DNA of 64,000 bases from Reticulitermes lucifugus (Eukaryota; Arthropoda; Insecta; Blattodea; Rhinotermitidae). The notes below the pieces were generated by a model that saw only the letters and a program-made list of their open reading frames with translations, ran no database searches and was not told the DNA's origin. The position numbers were made by a program, and so were the translations under genes. Shown in pieces: positions 47,529 to 59,960 of this stretch (positions are counted from its first letter, which is position 1; every line of letters begins with the position of its first letter). Where the stretch lies: assembly GCA_026260175.1 (NCBI GenBank), contig JAKCWW010000294.1:60703-124702 (forward strand), given 5' to 3'.

Positions 47529-48063
47529 CATCCTCAGTGACTCCGCAACAATATTACCCACTTTCTTTTACATTTCTCATTATTATTTTTTTAAAGACTT
47601 CCATACTATGCACATCAATAAAAATGGTTGAACAAAACAAATTCGCAATAAGGCAATAAAGTTATAAGCATGTCATAAATATGAAATGGGAGCACAAACT
47701 CCTATACTGTACTTACAAAAATTCTTATAGGATATTTGTGTCTGATTAACAGGCTTTTACTGTAAACAAGACATTTCTGGAAAGCAACTGTCATGTCAGG
47801 AACTACCTGCATATTCCTGCAGGTTGATCACTGTGGATGATGTGTCAACACTGCTTCAGTATGCTAGGGAAGTCTAATCTGGCCATTCCCATGCAACAAA
47901 GCTACAGAACAGTTTCTCTTCATTTGTTGCTTAATCAGACACTTTGCATCTGGAATAGTAGCTCACACTTGTTCTTATTCCAACAAATTGCAGCTGCTTA
48001 TGAAATTATTCAGTTTTTAACATGAATATTTTGTAACACATTGCGACCATGCATGAAAGTATA

Positions 48064-48289
48064 ATATTACAACCTACCAAAACAGTACACTATTAAAAAC
48101 GTATTTATTACAGATTCAACATGTTTTGGCACGCTGCCATCATCAGGGATCGGACAAGTATGACTTGAAATACTTGCAAACCACATAATATAAACTAATA
48201 TAAAAGTGAAAAGAAAGATGCATATGGATCTGGTATAATTAGACAATAACTGCCGGCATACTTTGTGTATATATGTGTGTATGTATGTA

Positions 48290-48329
<40 letters not shown>

Positions 48330-48516
48330 GTATTTTACATTTTATAATTTGAATTTTTTTTATTCTTCTTTTTAACTTTTACATTACTTTGTATTATATG
48401 GTCTGCAAGTCATTCCATTTGTACTCATGATCTCTGATGATGGCAGTCTGCCAAGACATGTTGGATCTTTTAATAAATATATTTTTGATAGTGTACTCTG
48501 TTGATATGTTATAGTA
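48064..48516. repeat. Foldback with two outward hammerhead-like motifs (core mutated)
   Basis: Left arm 48064-48215 and right arm 48355-48516 are inverted copies. Left on the minus strand: CCCTGATGATGGC, stem, GCCAAAACATGTT. Right on the plus strand: TCTGATGATGGC, stem, GCCAAGACATGTT. Both keep CTGATGA, but GAAA has become AAAA or AAGA. TTTAATAAATA follows the right motif. Confidence 0.8.
48265..48329. repeat. (GT)n(AT)n microsatellite
   Basis: A mixed GTAT/GT run followed by (AT)n, inside the loop of the foldback. Confidence 0.9.
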
Positions 48517-48782
48517 CAGTAACATGAAAAATGCTTTCAATACTTTTTCTTTTCATCTTATTTCTTGTTGTTTTACAAGACAGTGACAATTATTCATCAC
48601 TGTACATATAAATATCATTACTGTTTTCAATGGGCCATATTCAAAGCTTCACAAAATTAAACCTGGACACTGAAGAGCTTACTGCTTGGTGATAAATTTA
48701 TTGAAAATATACTATGCTAATTTCAATTTTTATTTCCCTGAAAACTAACGTCTGTAATATATAGTATTGAATCAAAAAAACT

Positions 48783-49292
48783 GCATCATCAATAACAAAT
48801 AATCTTTTTATCATTTATGATATCCCCCCTACATGTTTCAGCTTCTACAAGTCCATCATTGGGAAGGCTGTATGTACAGGAATAAAAATTCAGCAAATTC
48901 TGTTGAAGATGAGCATGTGTAAAGTCAAAATAAAATATTGTCAATTAAAACTGCTAAAAATGTTTAAAATATAAATCAATTACAAATGCTTTGCATTTCT
49001 TAAGCATATTTTATATTTCATTGCTGACAAACATCTATATCAATTATTGTCACCTTCATTCGAAGGGAGTTAACCCTGTATTGTCGGCTGACATTTATGC
49101 CATGGTGGACCATTGTACACTATACTAGTTGATAATATTGTATTTTAACTCTACACATGCACATCTCTGAGAGAAATTGCCGTATTTTTATTCCTTTGTA
49201 TACAACGTCCCTGATGATGGCCTTGTAGAGGCCGAAACACGTACGAGGGACATCAAAAATGACAAATGATTATTTATTACTGATGGTGTACT
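48783..49292. repeat. Foldback with hammerhead-like motif in each arm
   Basis: Left arm about 48783-48900 and right arm about 49163-49292 are inverted (AATAAAAAT.C.GCAA and its complement mark the inner edges). The right motif has a full core; in the left, CTGATGA is damaged to CAATGA. Confidence 0.8.
49205..49252 (+). ncRNA. Candidate hammerhead ribozyme, core intact, stem I offset
   Basis: CTGATGA 49211-49217, U, stem II GGCC (49219-49222) with GGCC (49230-49233) around TTGTAGA, GAAA 49234-49237, C, then ACGTA. Stem I GUCC pairs with GGAC only across four extra bases, so cleavage activity is doubtful. Confidence 0.5.
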
Positions 49293-50859
49293 TTGTTGGA
49301 TTAAGTACTATATCTTCAGTCTATTGCATGGAATATGGATTATATTATATTTTAAGTCTGCAACCTCACTTCCACCAGCTCATTCAAAACTTCCAAGTTT
49401 TAAATTCAAAGAAAACACAAGATGCGAGTTTATGCTAGCAAAATGAGTCACGGCTACACAATTTGTTTTATTGTAGCAGTGAGTAAAGACACTTCTTTCA
49501 ATCTGTTGAAGTACAGGATCCATCTACTTATTTGCAAGCATCACCTATATACTGAAGTTGAAGGAACAATGGGAGCAAAGTGATACGCTTGTGCTGGTCT
49601 GTCTCTAGCGACTTCCATTAAACCTGTGATAATAAAAGTGTCATAAACCTATTACAAACTATTTATTCTACTACAGCTTCTGATTTATGCCTCACTGGAG
49701 TGTGAATTCATCAAATCACTGAGAACAAAAATGATATGTTTCTTATTTTTCCCAAAATTTGCTAACTCTGGAAATGAAGAAAGCACTTTCTAGGCACATG
49801 GATCATTCATTTCTTGTGCGTCGATATGAAACAAGTGCATTACTGGAATCATGAGTACATTACAACAGATAATGGAAACATCTATCATTTTGCTGATTAA
49901 AACAGTCTTGAGGACGCTTATCTTCTATGTTTCAAAAAATGAAAGATAAACTTCTTAAATTCAGTTACATCAACATAACAACAGAAATGCTGTTTAGGAT
50001 TATGGGCTTCTGGGATGTGACACAGCGTAGTCTGGCAGATATGAATAAATAACGTGGAGGAGAATGGTCTATCCACAAGATGCAATAATATGCCCACGAC
50101 TGCCTTTATTTTTACAACAAGTGTAACTATATAATTTAACACCAAATGATCCCAGCACAGCCCCAGTTTGAAATCAGGTAATGTTACAGCATAACAGCAT
50201 GCACAAATATATTTAAAAAATTGAAGTTTGATCACATTAGGCTAGGAACTGCATAATGAGAAATTCTACAAAAAGGTCACATCAGATGATCTCGATAAAT
50301 TAATTTCTCTAAACACAGTGTGTGTGTATGCAGTAAGGGACGTTCATTCAGTTCTTGAAATGAAAGTAACGTAATGTAAGATTCATACTTCAATTACAGT
50401 TATAGTAATTTCAAAACATTAACTCTCATGATGAAATGGTAATTTTCAGAAATTCAAATATCAATAGACTAAACACTATTAAACCTACAGGACTAAATAT
50501 GGGCACAGTATCATACCTTTATGAAGTGCTGTACCTCACCAAATTTTATTAACATTTGAGGGAGTCATGTTTAACCTTTATCCTACTGGGGTAGGTATTT
50601 AAATTTTAGTGCATGGTTTATGAAAAATGTATTATTTGAAGACAAAAGATAAAATTATGCAATAAAAAGCACTTAATGGAAAATAAAACAGAGATTACAC
50701 AGCATGTCTTAAAACTGCAGTAAATCTCATTGTTGCCCAAATATATAAAATTAATTTTTAGGGGTGTTTTCCTACATGTGTTCACATATGCAACACACAG
50801 CTTTATAAGGTTAATTTTGTACCTTCTCATGTTGATCTGACATGAACTGACTCTTTCCT
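49293..50859. other. Intergenic, nothing recognised
   Basis: No supported coding or repeat feature. Confidence 0.4.
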
Positions 50860-51720
50860 ATTCACAATTATCTGAAGCAAGGAGATGGTTTATTGCCACT
50901 GCTTATAAAATCTGCTTCAGAATATGCCACTAGCACTGTCTCAGAAAACCCGGAGGAACTGAAATTGAATGGGACATACCATCTTCGGGTCTATACTTAT
51001 GATGTTAAACTAGTGGGTGAAAACATAATAAATACCATAAGCAAAACACAGAAAAAATAAGTACCTGCTGTTGTCTTGACATCCCAATACAAAGACAAAA
51101 ATGCAATAAAACTTTTGGAAATGTGACAAATTTCAAATATTTCGAAACAACAGTAACAAATCAAATTTCATTCATGAAGAAATTAAAAGCAGATTAAATT
51201 CAGGCTGCCAGCACAATTCATTATCTTTTGTCTTTCTGTCTGCTACAAAAAATAAGTATTAAAATATACAAAACTGTTGTTTTGCCCGTTTTTTTGTACG
51301 GGTGTGAAAACTGGTCTCTCACATTAACAGCTGAGCAAAGATTAAAGGTTCTGAGACAAGAGTGATTAGAATATTTCGACCCAAGTGGCAGAAAGTAATA
51401 GGAGGCTGGATAAATTTGCATAACAAGAAGTTTCATTATTTTTAATATTTATTAACATTACTAGGATGATTAACTCAAGTGGGTTAAGATGGGGAGAGGA
51501 TGTAGCATACCTAGCAGACATGAGAAATGCACACAAAATTTTGGTCAAAAAGCCTCAAAGGAAGGACCATTAGGAAGACTGAGGCAAAGATGGCAGGATA
51601 ATATTAAAGTTGATTTTAAAGAAACAGGGTGCGAGGGTATGGGCTGGGTTTATTCAGCTAGTCTAGAGGCAGGCTCTTGCAAACATAATGATAAACATTT
51701 GTGGTCCATAAAAGGTGGGA
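50860..51720 (+). mobile_element. RTE-type LINE remnant, 3' half
   Basis: Plus-strand pieces GDGLLPLLIKSASEYA near 50890, ENPEELKLNGTYHLRVYTYD near 50945 (the YADD box is altered), KIYKTVVLPVFLYGCENWSLT near 51265-51325, ASKEGPLGRLRQRWQDNIKV near 51550-51610. Same order and spacing as the copies at 3 kb and 12-13 kb; broken by stops. Confidence 0.82.
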
Positions 51721-52280
51721 AATTTCTTGATATGCTGAGCAACTACTAGTGTTTCAATCAGAACTCTGCTAGAGTCAGTTACTGTTGTACAGAAACATGA
51801 ATATCTGAAAAGGAATTTGGAAGGATCTATCTCATAAGGCGTTTAATTTCAAAAACTCTTGAGCAGGGTTCAGTATTTAACGACATACTGACACAAAGAA
51901 ATACTCTACAGAAGTTCAACATTTTTATACTTCTGGTTCTTTCTGTGGTCTGAAACTTTTGTGTTTTGAGAATTATTTATAATTGTCCATTAGAGAACAT
52001 AAACAGATGGAACACAAGTATTCATCAAAACAAACATAAAAAAAGCTTTAAACATAAGGTCAACAGAGGACAAATAGGCATCACAGAACCAGAACACATG
52101 ATGACAACATTTTGTTAACTCAACATTACTTTTATAATTGTGACGGTCTGCAGCATAGCAAATATTTAGGAAAAAGTAATAAATTTACAAATAAATACAA
52201 GATTTTTTATACTGTACAGAGAAGCTGCTATACATTTTTCTCCCCCCAATTCAGACATTATGCATATGTGTATGTGTATG

Positions 52281-52311
<31 letters not shown>

Positions 52312-53278
52312 GTATACTCTTATTCCACTGTTACTATGCTACTTAATTGGTCCAGCAATAATAATTATATCACATGTATCTAATTTATCTGTTTTGTGTA
52401 TCTGGAATCAGCAGATTTTGATAATGATTCCCAACATCTCCTTAGTCTTATCTACCACCCCAAGCAGCAATTAATTCATTAAAATGTTTTAATAGTGATG
52501 TAATTAATGAGATTATTGAATAAACATAACAACTACATATATCATGCCCTATTTAAAATAGTAGCAAAGTTGATTTTAAAATGGTAAAGCTGGTTAAAAT
52601 ATGGCCACATTTATCACTGATACATCAAACCTCTTACAAGAAAAATTTCTACGGTCTCTTCTCAATAGACATAACCCACCTTCTGAAAAATATTATCCAG
52701 ATCCTGTGACTCCACTATTTAACTAAGAATTAGTGAGCAAATGGTGAAGCTTAAAAAATGAGAAAAATGTTGTGGAAAATCAAACATTTGACAATTATTT
52801 AAACTTCTAGATGCTACTTACAATAAAATATTAGTTGTAGAACCAAATTTGCATGACACTTAATAGTACCTATAACTCACTCTGTGTTTATTGGCACCAG
52901 GGAAGATACATTTATGCATCTCTTCTTCTTCTTATTAAAATATTCCTTAAGAAGATGGAGATTTCAGGAATTCAGGCAAAAATAACTCACAAATCATTAT
53001 GTTGTGTTGAATGCTGTTAATTTTAATACTACTGTATGCCTGCTGAAAATTCAACAAAAAGTCTTGTCATCTGTTATTCTTTACAGATTACGCACAGTTT
53101 AGTAAAGTATAAAGTAAAGATTTAGTGCATGCACAGGGTTTGCATCGCTATCCCTGACCCTCTTTCTCACCTTCCTCTATCCCTTTTGTACTGTTATACA
53201 GTGAACAGTGTACGTTTTTTGAAAAATACTATGCAGATGTCACAGTACCCATTCAATACTTTCCAAGAAAGAAGGTAG
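51721..53278. other. Intergenic, nothing beyond the (TG)n run
   Basis: AT-rich; no supported gene. Confidence 0.4.
52262..52311. repeat. (TG)n microsatellite
   Basis: TATG and TG units in a 50-base run. Confidence 0.9.
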
Positions 53279-53284
53279 TTTATT
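53279..53284 (-). promoter_or_regulatory. Poly(A) signal AATAAA of the RGG/proline-rich gene
   Basis: AATAAA on the minus strand, 68 bases after the stop at 53352. Position and sequence suit a 3' end signal and support the exon upstream as real. Confidence 0.6.
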
Positions 53285-53351
53285 TGGTTTATCACAGCCA
53301 GGCTTAATGCAAGTAAGAAGCCAGCACCGACCACAGTACCTGCTCACATTG

Positions 53352-53822
53352 CTACTTGCTGCCTCCAAGGCCAAACTTCATGAAGATCAGTTCCTTCCCT
53401 TTTGAGATGATGTTGTCAACAGATGTGTCTGCACCTCCCGTCATCTCGCTCAGTTTCTGCATCAAGTTGGGAGCCTCTGGGAATTTGGGACCAGGGGCAG
53501 CTCCTGTGGGAGATTCTTTGTTGTTTGGTATCACAAAGTCTGGCACAACTGCTGGTATCCCTTTCAGGGGTTTTGCTGGGTTTGCAGGAGGTTTAACTGG
53601 TTGTTGGGGTGAAGATTCTTCCATTGGGCCTCTCTGTTGTCCTTCCATGCGACGTGGAGGTTCACCACGATAATCAGGGTTTCTTGGGTCACCCCGAGGG
53701 TCCAATCCATGGGTATCACCTCTAGGAGCATAACCTATGCCCCCCGGGGGTCCTCTACCACCTCTCCGGTCTCCCCGACCCTCCCCGCCTCTCCCCCTCG
53801 GAGGGCCCACTCCCACTGGACC
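53352..53822 (-). CDS. Last coding exon of a proline/glycine/RGG-rich protein, partial
   Basis: Acceptor CACTTTTTTCAG then 156 codons and TAG (53354-53352). The first part is disordered and Arg/Gly/Pro-rich (GPPRGRGGEGRGDRRGGRG, RGDPRNPDYRGEPPRR), the middle is Pro-rich (QQPVKPPANPAKPLKGIPA), and the end is a helix-forming tail (PNLMQKLSEMTGGAD, VDNIISKGKELIFMKFGL, GGSK). GC content is far above the flanks, and the frame is open for its whole length. RGG tracts usually bind RNA, so an RNA-associated role is inferred. I do not recognise the family. Upstream exons were not found to 64000, so the preceding intron is probably over 10 kb. Phase 0 at the acceptor assumes this frame. Confidence 0.75.
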   Translation of the reverse strand, partial: GPVGVGPPRGRGGEGRGDRRGGRGPPGGIGYAPRGDTHGLDPRGDPRNPDYRGEPPRRMEGQQRGPMEESSPQQPVKPPANPAKPLKGIPAVVPDFVIPNNKESPTGAAPGPKFPEAPNLMQKLSEMTGGADTSVDNIISKGKELIFMKFGLGGSK

Positions 53823-56800
53823 CTGAAAAAAGTGCAAATATACAAATTAATATTACTTCATTGATGACACATTTTGGAATTGACTAAGTTTTTAAAATAA
53901 TTAATTATAACTGTATAATGAAAAATTGCTACAAAGCATTTAAAAATTGTAACATTTTACTTAAAATGCAATTTTTCTTTTACAAAGTCAGAGACTGATG
54001 TATTCTGAAAATACAGAATGAGCTTCATGATACACATTTCTACATAGTCAGTGTGACTGGGCATCATAAGTTGGTTAATAATGAGCTGTTGTACTGAATG
54101 ATGTATACCCTACATTATGTGCAAGTTCTGAAAAAATCTGTGCTCTAAATGTGAATATAGTAATACATGAATGTGCACTACCAATTAATACCCAGCCCAA
54201 TAATAAAGTTCAAATAACTATATGAAGCCTAGGTTTTGTGCCAGCTAAATCATAATAAACACAATTTCCAAATATAACATATGCTTCTTTACACCATTTT
54301 TAATATGACGCATCATTACGCTTATTTCAGGAAAACATACTGTAGTGCAGCCTGCATAATCTGTAATACCAAGCACTGGAAATAGGGTCCCAATACCCTC
54401 TATTATCCATACTCTTTCTGTTAAATGGACTGCATACTACTGACTGTATTTTATGTTACTTCCTATCAACAATTATGCTTCTGCCAAGAATAATGTGCAC
54501 CCTGTTGCATCTTAAAACTGTTCCAATTGTTGTAATCTGTAATTGCACTGCAGGAAATCAAGACGTAAGAAACATCACACAGTATCAACACTGGTGTCTT
54601 TCAGACAGAAATGCTGAGAGCAATGCGGACATGATACTGTGTAGTCATTTTTCTGTTGTGGCATAATAAAATAAGCAACCTCTGACTACAATTTCAATTC
54701 ATGATTCAAAAGTAAACACTTATGATGTTAACATTACATTCAAATTCAGATATTATAAACAGAAAGTGTTTCATCACTACAAATAACAGTAGCTTCCAGT
54801 TGAGCAGTGCCTCACTCACATAAAGAAAATACACACCCATAATACTGACCAATTTGTGGCACACTCTTTCAGTCGTGGAGCTCAAAACTATGAAGGTCAT
54901 GTAATCGACACTGAAACACCTTCGAACAGTTACCCATTGCCAGGTACAGAACTTGGATATATGTCATACAGTCTGGTACAACGTTTCAGGTGTGCATGAA
55001 CATTATAACAGTCAGCTTACTTCCACTTCCACTGGTTTACGATTGTAAATTAATATGTTTGTAATTAAAATAAAATTATCACTACTCAAATACTCTATTT
55101 TTGCACACAATTATACACAATATTATAACATAGCCTCAATCCAGCCACAGCTATGTGCAATATTAACTTCCTTGTTCTAGACAAACAATATATTTTGTAA
55201 AGTTAAGCATTTTTTATCGTTCAAACTACTTAATGATACTAGCACAACTAAACCAACCATAGGCAACCCTAGTATCTGTGGCGCCTATAAATGCACTACA
55301 CTACTTCTAAAACAATCACCTGATGATGCCCACTACAGTTGAGAAGAAAATAAAATAAAACTGGAATACGTTAACCGATTGGCGCTTAGCTCACACAGTG
55401 ATGCTATATGAACTGTGCAGGTTACAGTATTGAGACAGGAAGATGGCCATGAATGGCAAACAGGTAAGGATTTGGAAGGTCATGGTCATGTTCATGGTCT
55501 ATTTATCTGAAAGGACTAATGAGAAAATCATGAGGACATGAGATATCAGATATCCCAGCCAAGATCCAACGCAGGTACATCTCAAACATAACTTTGGAGT
55601 GTTACTGCTACACAAACCTGCTCAACATAATTTGATTACAGCTTTATTAAACACTACAGATTATGGAACTGTGACAATTGTAGCACTCATTTTCTACTCA
55701 TCAGCTTTGAAGACGAATGGATGCCAGCCTGTTGGTGAGGGACAATTACTGATTTTTCTCAAAACTGCATATTGTATAGGCAATGAGAACCTGACATGTG
55801 ACTCTAAAGTGATGTGTCACTAGACTTAAACCAACATAAGCGAATAAGATATTCCTTAGTGACTTTACATGACAGTAAACCTGTCTTGTGCATGCTTTTT
55901 ATCACTCCACACCGTAGAAAACATACAACCTTCTCTACTGTAACCAGTGTCCTATCACCAATCAGAAACTTTCATCAAGGCAACAATGAGCAAGGCTGTG
56001 TATCCCCCTTCCAAATTTTGAACAAGTTGGCCAATTATCACATAACTTAGTGGAAAAATTACACCATCTGATGTCAAGTGAAACTTGCTGCATTTTAATT
56101 TAATGCAATCAATAACAATTTACAAATGCACATGCATATTCAGTAAGTAGAACACTGGTGACAAATAACACCAGATCCTGAATGGATATATGGTAATATC
56201 TTTGAAAAATATGCAACTATTATTGATCAACATAATGGCCCCATTAATTTGATATTTAACTTTTAGTTTTGTGACAATAACTAATGAAGCACTTGAGCTA
56301 TGCATTTATAATTTGTTGCAGAGACAGAGCATAGACACATCCACAAATTCTGAATGAAATACAAATCAGCAATCTGCACAGCATGTCTGTGTGTTCAGAT
56401 AATATCAAGTACTAAACTCTCTCCAAAGTCTCGGCCATTAAATTCTTTACCAGATATTTACTTCCTAATTTCTTCTTAGACATTAATGATGATGTACAAT
56501 AGTAACTATCTAATTAACTCTACTAAAGTCCTTCCCACATGCTAGTTGCTTGGCACATCATTGTGGATTGTGGATGAAGGACAAGGCCTCCAGTATATAA
56601 GCCATAGCTGACACCGAACAAGGGGCAGTGTCCTGGCTTTGGAATTGGGAGGCTAAAAATACTGTCTACAAAGACCAACATATTACAATATGTTACATGA
56701 GGCCTCAGAATAAAACAAATTCTTTTGTAGTGATCTGATATGAACCAGTAGCATCTTCTGGTCAACACACTAATGATACTTTCAGTTCTCCCTTTTTCCC

Positions 56801-56960
56801 CACAATGCAACTCTAAGCTCCTACTTTTGCCTGCCAAAAGCATATGGCAATCTACACGTAACAGGATGTTTATTATTTTAAAGGATATCATTCTGTTGTG
56901 TTGTTTATAACAGAAATCAAAATAAAATCTGTCCAAACACGACTTTCCATTTATTAAACA
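53823..56960 (-). other. Presumed intron of the RGG/proline-rich gene
   Basis: AT-rich and non-coding as far as I can see. A 148-codon minus frame at 56523-56969 begins inside the hammerhead-like element; it has no family match and is probably chance or repeat-derived. Confidence 0.4.
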
Positions 56961-57000
56961 GAACAACATGTTTCGACCATTTTAGGTCATCTTCAGGTTC
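56961..57000 (-). ncRNA. Candidate hammerhead ribozyme, core and stems intact
   Basis: Read on the minus strand: stem I 5' strand GAAC (57000-56997), CTGAAGA (56996-56990), U, stem II GACC (56988-56985), loop of six, GGTC (56978-56975), GAAA (56974-56971), self-complementary ACATGT across stem III, UU before the predicted cut (56966-56965), stem I 3' strand GTTC (56964-56961). Textbook C3-U4-G5-A6-N-G8-A9 and G12-A13-A14 are all present. One extra U between A9 and stem II departs from the classic fold. The two-base stem III loop suggests it would work as a dimer, as known for minimal hammerheads of retroelements. Confidence 0.6.
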
Positions 57001-57002
57001 AC

Positions 57003-57720
57003 AATTTTTGTTTATTCAAAACATATTGAGGAAGGAATAAAAGTCCATACAACGTGATTATAATGTTAGAATTGTTATAGTCAAAATCGGGACACGTGTG
57101 AAGAAAAATTCTACCAAACTATTACAAATATTTTTACAATTTCTTTTTAGTTTCTATTGTTACTACAAGTTGTCACAGCATGTTCGTCAATCAGGTACGT
57201 CATTGTAGATTCATTCCAAGTTCCAACTGGAACTTGTTAAATAATGCATGGGTGGATAGCTTGCTTAATATTGTATTTTTCTAAGCTGTTGTGTTGTATC
57301 TACGAGTACATGCTGTGCAGGTTGGCCATCCTGCACCATCAAATCAAAAGTTAAATAAAATTTGTACATGGCCATCATGTTGTTATTTTACAACATACAA
57401 AAATATTAACCCAACAAAAGTCAAATGTTTTTCCAAGATCTATTACCATGAATCATTTACGGACCCTAAGTAAGTGGTGCCAGTGGCCCTCCTGGCTTTC
57501 AAGTTCACATGTCCACCATGTTGTTATTACTTACTGTACAGAATTAAACAGCACAAAGTTGAGGTGCCCGCGTGTGCGCACACACAGCCTGGTAATTTTT
57601 CCTTTTTCTTTTTTAGGAAGGAAAATAGGCTGAAAAGTGTGACCATTACGTTCGACTACTTATGAATTTTGGAAAAATGTAGAGTTCTCTGAAAACAAAT
57701 GTCAATTATGTAATTTATGA
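57003..57720. other. Sequence beside the 57-kb hammerhead-like motif, nothing firm
   Basis: A partner arm for the motif was not found. Short duplicated phrases around CATGTTGTTATT occur near 57380 and 57518. Confidence 0.35.
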
Positions 57721-57878
57721 CAGGGGTGCACAAATTTTACCAAAAATTTAGGGGTTACCTCAAAATTATATGGGCCAGATGTGTGACATGAAGCAAGTTT
57801 CATACTGAGGACCCACAAATATCAGGTGCCACCATACAAAATGCAGTTGCCCAGGCACCTGGAATTTGTGCGCCCCAG
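57721..57878. mobile_element. hAT-like short miniature element (GTGCAC ends)
   Basis: Ends CAGGGGTGCACAAATTT and, from the right, CTGGGGCGCACAAATT. The interior matches 17106-17271. Flanking 8-mers atttatga and actaaaga match 5 of 8. Confidence 0.65.
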
Positions 57879-59811
57879 ACTAAAGAAATATACCCCTGAT
57901 TGGCTTGCGTGTCAACTGCAATTAAGTATGAAATCTCTGGGACCACTGATGTCCTTAGCTAATAATGGCCTGTAGTTTCATTATTTATGCTAATTCATGT
58001 CAATCCTTCATATCCACACACTTATTTACCTCATTAAAGTGTCTGAAATTGGTAACTGTATACAGCATTTCAGATACAATTACAAGTGCGGCTCCTGACT
58101 TGAACTAAGTTAGGGGTCTGTGAACTTACGGTATTTAACTTTTGTTTTAATTTGTCCTTCTTCTAAAATCAACAAAACAAGAAATGAAATGTAAATGTGC
58201 CCACTTATTCAAAAACAACAGATTAAATCTGAAATTATCCTTGGGGAATCATCAGCTGGTCTCAATGAAGCCAGTACTATCTATGGACTGAAAATAGATA
58301 AAACAAACACATTAAAACCAAATTACATACAGTAATTTATAAATCAGTATAAATAAATAATTAAATAATATATTTAAAAATACCTACTATGCAATTTTGC
58401 TGATTTAATTTGTTCTTAAAATTTAACTGTGGCTTAATTTTAAGGCAAAATACAATCATAATACACGAGCAGTTCTCAGGCCTTGTACTAGGTTGATGAA
58501 CTGGTCCTGTAGGTCCCTATGGGCTGACGTGGGTTTATGCTCATGGTGCTGGTCTCCATTCTTCCTTTATGGTGTTATAAACCTTTCCTCATCTATGATA
58601 AACACACTGCAATACCAATCATGGCTAAGATTTCCTACACACTGAATTAACAGGTTACAAGCTACAGTAAGTGCTATGTATGCTCTTGGATGGCTCACAG
58701 ACACAGACACGTTGTTTTGGGAGAAACATGGTTGTACAATGTAGTTACACGACATGTTATTTGTCACCTACAATGAGTATCTGTCAAACAAAATTAAGGT
58801 TTTGGGTGACAGACAGTTATGCAGTTCACAAAATATGACATGCAGAGAGAAATGGAATGGTTTTATTCTTAAACTCTAACGTTATATTAGAAGTACAACT
58901 CACTGAAGATGTCTCTCAGACATGTGACAAGATTGTTATTCCCCACATTATAGCATTGCAAGTAATGAAGACAAAACAGTGGTTCCTGTGTTATGTGATA
59001 CGAACTTTCAATAAAATCTGCTCAGGCTCATTGTTGCATCAAATGTGTCACATACTTCAACGTTCCAGAAACTGACTCTGTCCTCACCAATAGGGCACTG
59101 ACACGACTCAACACGCAGACTGTGTGACAAGTCATATCAAAACCCTGATGATGGATATGGAGTCAGTCTCTGAAATGGTGGTGTATCTGAACCGTCTGAT
59201 ACAACAATCAGCCCAAAAAGACTTTACTGAATTTTGTCACTGTGAATGCTTCAAGACATTACTTGAACTGCACAAATTTTATAATTGCAATGAAAATATC
59301 TGGTATCAAGTGACACTATAACCGTATTATTGAATGATACTGTCAACTGCTAAGATTATACACCACTGGGAAGTGACACTATAAAATGTTTAAAACATTC
59401 ATATGGTGTTCCTTGCAACACTCATTTGTGGGATACTTAACACATTGTGGATGGGTAAACTTTATGTCACAAAGTGGGCAATAGGCAGTCACAGTTTACA
59501 CAGAAGGCTAGGCTTGGGCAGCCACAACTTACACTGAAGGCTGTGGGTGGCACACTGTTACATTATTTCGCTAGCCAATAGAATTTGGACTGGGTATCTG
59601 ATAACACTCTTATAAAAAAAAAACATAACATTAAAGGGTAATAATAATGTTGTAATGGCAATTATGTACTTGTAATAATCATACATGACAAAAATTTGAA
59701 TACACAAGACGTCTTATACATGCCTGTATAATTATTTCCCTCTTCACTGAAAGAAAACATAACAGAAATGAATACACAAGTCTTCTGCGATACAACATCA
59801 AATCAGATGCT
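57879..59811. other. Presumed intron, nothing firm
   Basis: AT-rich. CCTGATGATGGA near 59142 followed by GTCTCTGAAATGG looks like a worn member of the hammerhead-like repeats. Confidence 0.35.
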
Positions 59812-59960
59812 AAACAGTTACCAACGTTTAACAGCAGCTTGTCACCTCCAAATTCAGGGTTTGCTTGGGCCCTAAAGATAAAGGCAGCAATGTCCTCCGA
59901 AACGTCGGCAACTATTTACCAATCGCCACGGCGTCATATAAAAGAAGACTAGATTTGTCA
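59812..59960. repeat. Decayed foldback of the 7.6/26 kb family
   Basis: The left part on the minus strand has CAAACCCTGAATTTGG and AAACGTTGGTAA. The right part on the plus strand has CCCTAAAGATAAAGG, TCCTCCGAAACGTCGGCAA and TTTACCAATCGCCACGGCG. The right half matches the arm sequence after GAAACGT at 26.06 kb. Confidence 0.55.

Noticed and set aside
55328-55375. CCTGATGATGCCC as a hammerhead start
   Set aside because: No GAAA block at the right distance and no matching stem II.
56523-56969. 148-codon minus-strand frame
   Set aside because: It starts inside the hammerhead-like element, shows no domain, signal or family resemblance, and has no splice context. Probably chance or repeat-derived.
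59136-59180. CTGATGATGGA followed by CTCTGAAATGG as a hammerhead
   Set aside because: GAAAC is changed to GAAAT and stem II pairs poorly. At best a worn relic of the repeats.
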